Below, in pieces: positions 6,725 to 11,278 of a stretch of 11,278 nt of DNA. Source of the DNA: Pseudomonas sp. (lineage in GTDB: Bacteria > Pseudomonadota > Gammaproteobacteria > Pseudomonadales > Pseudomonadaceae); the NCBI GenBank assembly GCA_029239415.1, contig JAQZAY010000101.1:1-11278 (forward strand), written 5' to 3'. The position numbers were made by a program, and so were the translations under genes. Positions within the stretch are counted from its first letter, which is position 1; every line of letters begins with the position of its first letter. A model generated the notes under the pieces. The model ran no database searches, was not told the origin of the DNA, and worked only from the letters and a program-made list of their open reading frames with translations.

Positions 6725-6750
6725 GGCCTCTTCGCTGGCAAGCCAGCGAA
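6725..6750 (+). repeat. REP-type palindrome, copy 2
   Basis: GGCCTC followed by the perfect 9-bp inverted repeat TTCGCTGGC-AA-GCCAGCGAA. It is the same unit as at 83-108 but in opposite orientation. It lies in the divergent mocR-type/MFS intergenic region, 53 bases before the MFS start, so it would be in the MFS leader or promoter region. That is an unusual place for a REP, which normally lies downstream of genes. Confidence 0.75.
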
Positions 6751-6803
6751 TAGGCCCGAACAGGCACCCTCAACTTTCAACCTTGCCCCATCCAGGATCC
6801 CCC

Positions 6804-7967
6804 ATGCCCACCCGCTCCCCACCGCTCATCCTGGCCCTGGCCCTCGGCCTCGTCACCCTGGCCGTCAACCTTCCCGCCCCGCTCTACACCGCCTACGCCG
6901 ACCTCTCCAACCGCGGCGCCGCCGCCACCGCCGTGGCCTTTTCCAGCTACGTGCTGGGGGTGATCCCGGTCCTGGTCGCCCTGGGCGGCCTGGGCGACCG
7001 CATCGGTCGTCGCCCGTTGATCCTCACCGCCCTGGCGCTGTCGATGCTCGCCACCCTGCTGCTGATGCTCGCACCCAGCCTCGAGACCCTGGCCGCCGCC
7101 CGCCTGATCCTCGGCCTGGGCACCGGCCTGGCCACCGCCACGGCCACGGCCTACATGTGCGACTTGATGGCCGACGGCGACAGCACCCGCGCCGCCAGCT
7201 GGGTCACTGCCAGCACCTCGATCGGCTTCGGCCTCGGCGCCGCGCTCACCAGCCTGGCCCTGCTGCAGGGATCGACCCTGGTCCCCATCACCTTCCCGCT
7301 CCAAGTGCTGCTCGCCGGGCTCACCCTGGCGCTGGTCTGGCGCCTGCCGGACCCCCGCCCAGCCCACCGTGCGCCGATGCTGCGCCTGCCCTTCTACCCC
7401 GCCGGCAGCGTGCCCCACGGCCTGGCGATCCTGCTGGCCTGGGCCTGCACCGGGCTGGTGATCGCCCTGCTGCCCGCCATCCTGCGCCAGCATGGGCTCA
7501 ACGACTGGTCGGGCCTGGCCACCTTCTGCGTGATCAGCTGCGGCCTCATCTTCCAGCCCCTGGCCCGGCGCATGCCCAGCAACCGCGCCACCCTGCTCGG
7601 CCTGGCGATCCTCCCCTGCAGCTACGCGCTGATCGCCTGGGGCGCCGACCAGGGCAAGCTGGCCGCGGTCCTGCTCGGCGCCGTCGCCGCCAGCAGCGCA
7701 TGCTACGGCTTCATCTACCTTGGCGGCCTGGCCGCGGTGAACGAACTGGCCGGCCAGGAAAAGGCCCGCGCCAGCGCCGGGTTCTTCCTGCTGGCCTACC
7801 TGGGCTTCAGCCTGCCAGTGATCTTCACCGGCCTGCTCAGCGACCAGCTGGGCACGCGCACCGCCCTGCTGGTGTTCGGGGCCACGCTGCTGCTGGGCTG
7901 CCTGCTGGTGATCGCAGCGCTGCTGCGCACGGGCAAGGTGCTGGCTCCCGACTATCGCGCTGGATGA
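6804..7967 (+). CDS. MFS transporter, probable drug/metabolite efflux type
   Basis: A 387-residue major facilitator superfamily protein with roughly 12 hydrophobic segments and a central cytoplasmic loop around residues 180-205 (WRLPDPRPAHRAP). Helix 1 ends in NLPAPLYTAYA (22-32). The loop 2-3 MFS signature motif A is GGLGDRIGRRPL (61-72). TATATAYMCDLM (111-122) and the following segment are typical of 12-helix proton-driven antiporters (DHA1-like). The ATG at 6804 has AGGA six bases upstream; the open frame extends further 5' but lacks a sensible start. It is divergent from the MocR-type regulator, separated by 196 bases that hold a REP palindrome. Export of a compound sensed by the regulator is the natural inference. 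The substrate is unknown and import cannot be excluded. Confidence 0.92.
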   Translation: MPTRSPPLILALALGLVTLAVNLPAPLYTAYADLSNRGAAATAVAFSSYVLGVIPVLVALGGLGDRIGRRPLILTALALSMLATLLLMLAPSLETLAAARLILGLGTGLATATATAYMCDLMADGDSTRAASWVTASTSIGFGLGAALTSLALLQGSTLVPITFPLQVLLAGLTLALVWRLPDPRPAHRAPMLRLPFYPAGSVPHGLAILLAWACTGLVIALLPAILRQHGLNDWSGLATFCVISCGLIFQPLARRMPSNRATLLGLAILPCSYALIAWGADQGKLAAVLLGAVAASSACYGFIYLGGLAAVNELAGQEKARASAGFFLLAYLGFSLPVIFTGLLSDQLGTRTALLVFGATLLLGCLLVIAALLRTGKVLAPDYRAG

Positions 7968-8090
7968 TGGTCGACCCCATGGGTAATCACTGACAATGAT
8001 CGTCCGTCATTCGCCGGCACCGTTGAACCTTGCTGCCGCGCGGCTGACAGACTATCAACACACATTGCCCACACCACCCGAGGCCCGTCC

Positions 8091-9092
8091 ATGACCCAGA
8101 CCAACCGCCGCTTCCTGCTCACCAAACGCCCTGTCGGTGCCGTGCGCCGCGATGACTTCACCTATGAAGAAGTGCCGGTGGCCGAGGCCAGCGACGGCCA
8201 GGTCGTCGTCAAGAACCTCTACCTGTCCCTCGACCCGGCCATGCGCGGCTGGATGAACGAAGGCAAGTCCTACATTCCCCCGGTCGGTCTGGGCGAAGTC
8301 ATGCGCGCCCTGGCCGTCGGCGAAGTGATCAGCTCCAAGCACCCCGACTTCAAGCCCGGCGACCACGTCAACGGCGAGCTCGGCGTGCAGGACTACTTTG
8401 TCGGCGAACCCAAGGGCCTGAACAAGATCGACCCCGGCCTCGCCCCGCTGCCCGTCTACCTCTCGGCCCTGGGCATGACCGGCATGACCGCCTACTTCGC
8501 CCTGCTGGAAGTCGGCCAGCCCAAGGAAGGCGACACCGTGGTCATCTCCGGCGCCGCTGGCGCGGTGGGCAGCATCGTCGGCCAGATCGCCAGGATCAAA
8601 GGCTGCCGCGTGGTCGGCATCGCCGGCGGCGAGCAGAAGTGCCAGTACCTCAAGGACGAACTCGGCTTCGACGGCACCATCGACTACAAGGCCGAGGACG
8701 TGCTCGCCGGCCTCAAGCGCGAGTGTCCCAAGGGCGTCGACGTGTACTTCGACAACGTCGGCGGCGACATCCTCGATGCCGTGCTCACCCGCATCAACCT
8801 CAAGGCCCGGGTGGTGATCTGCGGCGCGATCAGCCAGTACAACAACAAGGAAGCGGTCAAGGGCCCGGCCAACTACCTGGCCTTGCTGGTGAACCGCGCG
8901 CGGATGGAAGGCTTCATCGTCTTCGATCACCTGGCCAACTACGACAAGGCCGCCAAGGAAATCGCCGGCTGGCTGGACAGCGGCCAGGTCAAGAGCAAGG
9001 AAGACGTGGTCGAAGGCCTGGAAACCTTCCCCGAGACCCTGCTCAAGCTGTTCAGCGGCGAGAACTTCGGCAAGCTGGTGCTCAAGGTCTGA
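8091..9092 (+). CDS. NADP-dependent oxidoreductase, zinc-independent MDR family (CurA/prostaglandin-reductase type)
   Basis: A 333-residue cytosolic medium-chain dehydrogenase/reductase without the zinc-binding cysteines of alcohol dehydrogenases. The N-terminal catalytic domain contains NLYLSLDPAMRGWM (42-55). GMTGMTAYFALLEVG (128-142) precedes the Rossmann domain, whose nucleotide motif is SGAAGAVGS (153-161). Later come YFDNVGGDILD (219-229), CGAISQYN (244-251) and RMEGFIVFDH (271-280), the pattern of the leukotriene B4 12-hydroxydehydrogenase/CurA (E. coli YncB) group. These enzymes reduce the C=C bond of alpha,beta-unsaturated ketones and aldehydes with NADPH, often as detoxification. 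The start ATG has GAGG seven bases upstream. It stands alone and is followed 17 bases downstream by a perfect 18-bp hairpin. The family is certain, the physiological substrate unknown. Confidence 0.94.
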   Translation: MTQTNRRFLLTKRPVGAVRRDDFTYEEVPVAEASDGQVVVKNLYLSLDPAMRGWMNEGKSYIPPVGLGEVMRALAVGEVISSKHPDFKPGDHVNGELGVQDYFVGEPKGLNKIDPGLAPLPVYLSALGMTGMTAYFALLEVGQPKEGDTVVISGAAGAVGSIVGQIARIKGCRVVGIAGGEQKCQYLKDELGFDGTIDYKAEDVLAGLKRECPKGVDVYFDNVGGDILDAVLTRINLKARVVICGAISQYNNKEAVKGPANYLALLVNRARMEGFIVFDHLANYDKAAKEIAGWLDSGQVKSKEDVVEGLETFPETLLKLFSGENFGKLVLKV

Positions 9093-9109
9093 CCGAGTCC
9101 TTCCTCCCG

Positions 9110-9154
9110 ATCGCCCAGGGAGCGAGCCAGGCAAGCGCTCGCTCCCTGGGCGAT
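9110..9154 (+). terminator. Perfect 18-bp hairpin after the oxidoreductase gene
   Basis: Arms at 9110-9127 (ATCGCCCAGGGAGCGAGC) and 9137-9154 are exactly complementary, with a 9-base loop. There is no T-run on either side, so it is not a canonical intrinsic terminator. The position, just after the stop codon, and the stability suggest a terminator or 3'-end-protecting structure. It is not the REP unit seen elsewhere in the window. Confidence 0.65.
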
Positions 9155-9239
9155 ACTGCACATGATCCCCACCGTTCCAGGTCGCACGGAGTGACTGGAA
9201 CCGCGTGGCCAACCCCCGGGCACCACTGAGCAGGCAACG

Positions 9240-9932
9240 ATGTCACCCTTTGACCTGGAACGGATGCTGACCAACGAGCTGCCACTTTCATTCCTGCTGG
9301 AAGTGATCTGCCGCGCAGGCTTTGCCTTCGCCGCCGTGTTCCTGTTCCTCAAGGCCAGCGGCCGACGCGGCATCAAGCAGCTGTCGCGCTTCGAGCTGGT
9401 GGTGATCCTCACCCTGGGCTCCGCCGCGGGGGATGTCACCTTCTACGACGATGTACCCCTGCTGCCGGTGGCGGTCGTCTTCCTCTCCCTCCTGGTCCTG
9501 TACCGGTTCACCGTCTACGTCATGACTCGCAGCCGAGGCTTCGAGGCCTGGATCGACGGGCTGCCCGTGACCGTGGTCAAGGACGGGATGTACGTGCTCG
9601 AGTCCCTGGGCAAGCTCAACATCTCCTCGAACGAACTGTTCATGGAGCTTCGCCAGCAAGGCGTCGAACACCTCGGCCAGGTGCGCATCGCCATCCTGGA
9701 AACCGACGGGGACGTCAGCGTGTTCTACTACGACCACGACTCGATCCGCCCTGGCCTCTCGGTCATGCCCTATGACCACCAGTCCCATTACACGGTGGTG
9801 CCGGCCTCAGCGCTGTATTGCTGCGTCGGCTGCGGGTTCCCCGAGCCCATCGAACAAGACCAGGAAGCGACCTGCCCACGGTGCAGCCAGACGCTCTGGT
9901 CACCCGCCCTGGATACCAAGCGCTGCCGTTGA
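9240..9932 (+). CDS. DUF421 (YetF/YcaP-type) membrane protein with C-terminal zinc-ribbon-like tail
   Basis: A 230-residue protein. The N-terminal region has membrane helices near 17-38, 50-66 and 74-96. The DUF421 hallmark FLKASGRRGIKQLSRFELVV (36-55) runs on into ILTLGSAAGD (56-65). A soluble cytoplasmic domain follows (about 100-185), with WIDGLPVTVVKDG (104-116) and ELFMELRQQGVEHLGQVRIA (132-151), also typical. After residue 185 the protein carries an extra tail of about 45 residues with two CxxC pairs, C195-x2-C198 and C212-x2-C215 in ATCPRCSQTLW, resembling a zinc ribbon. Many DUF421 proteins end before this point. The family function is unsettled; Bacillus YetF-like proteins have been linked to the membrane and spores. 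The ribosome site (CAGG, five bases away) is weak. It follows the 18-bp hairpin and converges on chrA, so it is probably monocistronic. Confidence 0.88.
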   Translation: MSPFDLERMLTNELPLSFLLEVICRAGFAFAAVFLFLKASGRRGIKQLSRFELVVILTLGSAAGDVTFYDDVPLLPVAVVFLSLLVLYRFTVYVMTRSRGFEAWIDGLPVTVVKDGMYVLESLGKLNISSNELFMELRQQGVEHLGQVRIAILETDGDVSVFYYDHDSIRPGLSVMPYDHQSHYTVVPASALYCCVGCGFPEPIEQDQEATCPRCSQTLWSPALDTKRCR

Positions 9933-9949
9933 TGCCCTGCCCCAGGGTT

Positions 9950-10007
9950 GCTCCCACAGCGCCCTGTGCCAGATCGACATGTCATGCACAGTCCAACCTG
10001 CGGGAGC
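9950..10007. repeat. REP-derived nested inverted repeat between convergent genes
   Basis: The outer arms GCTCCCACAG (9950-9959) and CTGCGGGAGC (9998-10007) pair at 9 of 10 positions. Inner arms CTGTGC (9964-9969) and GCACAG (9986-9991) are perfect. GCTCCCACAG is the usual end of the P. putida REP unit, so this looks like two facing, degenerate REP halves (BIME-like). It occupies the 93-base gap between the DUF421 gene and chrA, which are convergent, and could terminate both transcripts. Confidence 0.5.
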
Positions 10008-10025
10008 GGCGGCTCGCAACTGCTG

Positions 10026-11231
10026 TCAGAACACCACACTCCCGACCCCGGCCACGACACCACTGCCAATCACCACCAACCACGGTGGCAGCCTCCAGAA
10101 CATCAACGCGACCAGCGCCACCAACGCCAGCGCGAAGTCCCACGGGCCATGGATCGCGCTGGTCCATACCGGCTGGTAGAGCGCAGCGAGCAGCAGGCCG
10201 ACCACGCAGGCATTGATGCCCATCAGCGCCGCGCGCGCCTGGGCGTAGTGCCGCAGCCGCTGCCAGAACGGCAAGGCCCCCATGACCAGCAGCAAGGACG
10301 GCACGAAGATCGCCAGCAGGCAAACAAGCCCTCCAATCCACCCGCTCGGCGCATGCTGCATCGAGGCACCCAGAAACGCCGCAAACGTAAACAGCGGCCC
10401 CGGCACGGCCTGCGTCGCACCGTACCCGGCCAGGAATACATCGCTGTCGACCCAGCCAGGCTGCACCACTTGCGCTTGCAACAGCGGCAACACGACATGC
10501 CCGCCACCAAACACCATCGCACCGGCGCGGTAGAACGCCTCGACCTGGGCCACTCCATGGCCCGGATACCAGGCCGCCAGCGCAGGCAATCCCACCAGCA
10601 GCGCAAAAAACAACGCCAGCCAGCACGCCCCCACCCGACGGCGAACAGGCACCGTCATGGGCTCATGCGACTCGCTCGGCAGGGGCTTGAACAGCAGCAG
10701 CCCAACGATCGCCGCCATGGCGATGCACCCCACCTGGGCCAGGGCGGACGGCATCAGAAGCACAAGGCAGGCCGTTGCCAGCATGATCGTGATACGCGCC
10801 ACGTCCGGGCACAGCGTGCGCGCCATCCCCCACACCGCCTGCGCGACCACCGCCACGGCCACCACCTTCAAGCCATGCAGCATCCCCGCCGGTAGCACCT
10901 GCGTCTCCCCAGCGACCACCCTGGCAAAGCCGATCAGCATGAGCGCCGAAGGCAAGGTGAACCCCGCCCACGCAGCCAGCGCCCCGGCATAGCCGCAACG
11001 CGACAGGCCCAGTGCAAACCCCACCTGGCTGCTGGCCGGCCCCGGCAAAAACTGGCACAGGGCGACCAGGTCCGCATAGCTGTGCTCGCTCAGCCAACGC
11101 CGGCGCTCCACGAACTCATCGTGGAAATAGCCAAGGTGAGCGACTGGGCCACCGAAGGAGGTCAGGCCCAGCCGTAGAAAGATCAGGAAGACTGACCATG
11201 GGTTACGGTCAGGAGTGGTGTCATCGCGCAC
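10026..11231 (-). CDS. chrA: ChrA-family chromate transporter, two-domain (long-chain) form
   Basis: A membrane protein of about 401 residues of the CHR family (TC 2.A.51), which effluxes chromate using the proton gradient. Both homologous halves are visible. The first has FLRLGLTSFGGPVAHLGYFH (18-37) and FLPGPASSQVG (61-71). The second has FYRAGAMVFGGGHVVLPLL (233-251) and TQAVPGPLFTFAAFLGA (273-289). A hydrophilic linker lies near 183-200. The length is normal for the long-chain type. The start is uncertain: I use GTG at 11231, which gives a typical N-terminus. A TTG at 11273 adds 14 residues but has its AGGA too close, and the frame is still open at the window edge, so the true start could lie beyond 11278. 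No chrB-type regulator or other metal-resistance gene is visible. Chromate as substrate is by family only; some CHR proteins do not confer resistance. Confidence 0.9.
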   Translation of the reverse strand: MRDDTTPDRNPWSVFLIFLRLGLTSFGGPVAHLGYFHDEFVERRRWLSEHSYADLVALCQFLPGPASSQVGFALGLSRCGYAGALAAWAGFTLPSALMLIGFARVVAGETQVLPAGMLHGLKVVAVAVVAQAVWGMARTLCPDVARITIMLATACLVLLMPSALAQVGCIAMAAIVGLLLFKPLPSESHEPMTVPVRRRVGACWLALFFALLVGLPALAAWYPGHGVAQVEAFYRAGAMVFGGGHVVLPLLQAQVVQPGWVDSDVFLAGYGATQAVPGPLFTFAAFLGASMQHAPSGWIGGLVCLLAIFVPSLLLVMGALPFWQRLRHYAQARAALMGINACVVGLLLAALYQPVWTSAIHGPWDFALALVALVALMFWRLPPWLVVIGSGVVAGVGSVVF

Positions 11232-11278
11232 GGTTGATACTTCAGGTTTGGCAGTGCTGGCGAGAATAGCCAAATCCT

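Noticed and set aside
8023..8055. Possible sigma-70 promoter (TTGAAC ... GACTAT) before the oxidoreductase
   Set aside because: The spacer is 21 bases and the -10 element matches at only three positions, so it is not supportable.
8055..9212. A 385-codon open frame on the minus strand opposite the oxidoreductase
   Set aside because: It mirrors the real gene, has low-complexity Ala/Gly/Asp/Val/His composition typical of an antisense frame in high-GC DNA, and lacks a recognisable domain. The plus-strand frame has full MDR motifs.
1..11278. Search for a defence system, CRISPR, toxin-antitoxin pair, prophage or integrative element
   Set aside because: All genes belong to ordinary metabolic, transport or housekeeping families. 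No repeat arrays, nucleases paired with regulators, integrases or attachment-site duplications are visible.

Overview
The window is a high-GC gammaproteobacterial chromosome segment that looks like a Pseudomonas, most likely of the P. putida group. The evidence is the strong G/C third-position bias, the protein sequences, REP-type palindromes built on GGCCTCTTCGC/GCTCCCACAG modules, and a gene order (prmB, isochorismatase-fold hydrolase, small membrane protein, Smr protein, folE) that I recall from other pseudomonads such as the PA1678-PA1674 region of P. aeruginosa. There are eleven complete or near-complete genes plus one gene tail. I see no tRNA, rRNA, CRISPR array, insertion sequence, integrase or prophage gene, and no gene-free stretch above 300 bases.

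Left part (1-3883): the 3' end of a plus-strand gene, probably a membrane protein, converges on prmB, with a REP palindrome between them. prmB (minus) diverges from a plus-strand series: an isochorismatase-fold hydrolase with Ser in place of the usual nucleophilic Cys, a two-helix membrane protein of unknown function, an SmrA-like Smr-domain protein, and folE, which ends in a textbook intrinsic terminator. A membrane-anchored glutaredoxin-like protein follows. This is a housekeeping block: release-factor/ribosome-related methylation, RNA/ribosome quality control, folate/pterin synthesis and thiol redox.

Middle part (4036-7967): a BenE-family symporter (plus) meets a MocR-type GntR/aminotransferase regulator (minus) tail to tail with a 20-bp overlap. 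The regulator is divergent from an MFS transporter. This is a typical accessory regulator-plus-transporter cassette. The regulator is the obvious candidate to control the divergent MFS gene and possibly benE, but the ligand is unknown.

Right part (8091-11278): a zinc-independent NADPH-dependent oxidoreductase of the CurA/PTGR type is followed by a perfect 18-bp hairpin. Next comes a DUF421 membrane protein with an added C-terminal four-cysteine zinc-ribbon-like tail. It converges on a two-domain ChrA-family chromate transporter (minus) across a REP-derived inverted repeat.

I did not find a convincing undescribed multi-gene system. The most unusual items are single-protein variations (Ser-for-Cys hydrolase, DUF421 with zinc ribbon) and the regulator flanked by two transporters. 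Product names rest on motif reading and memory of families, not on database searches.
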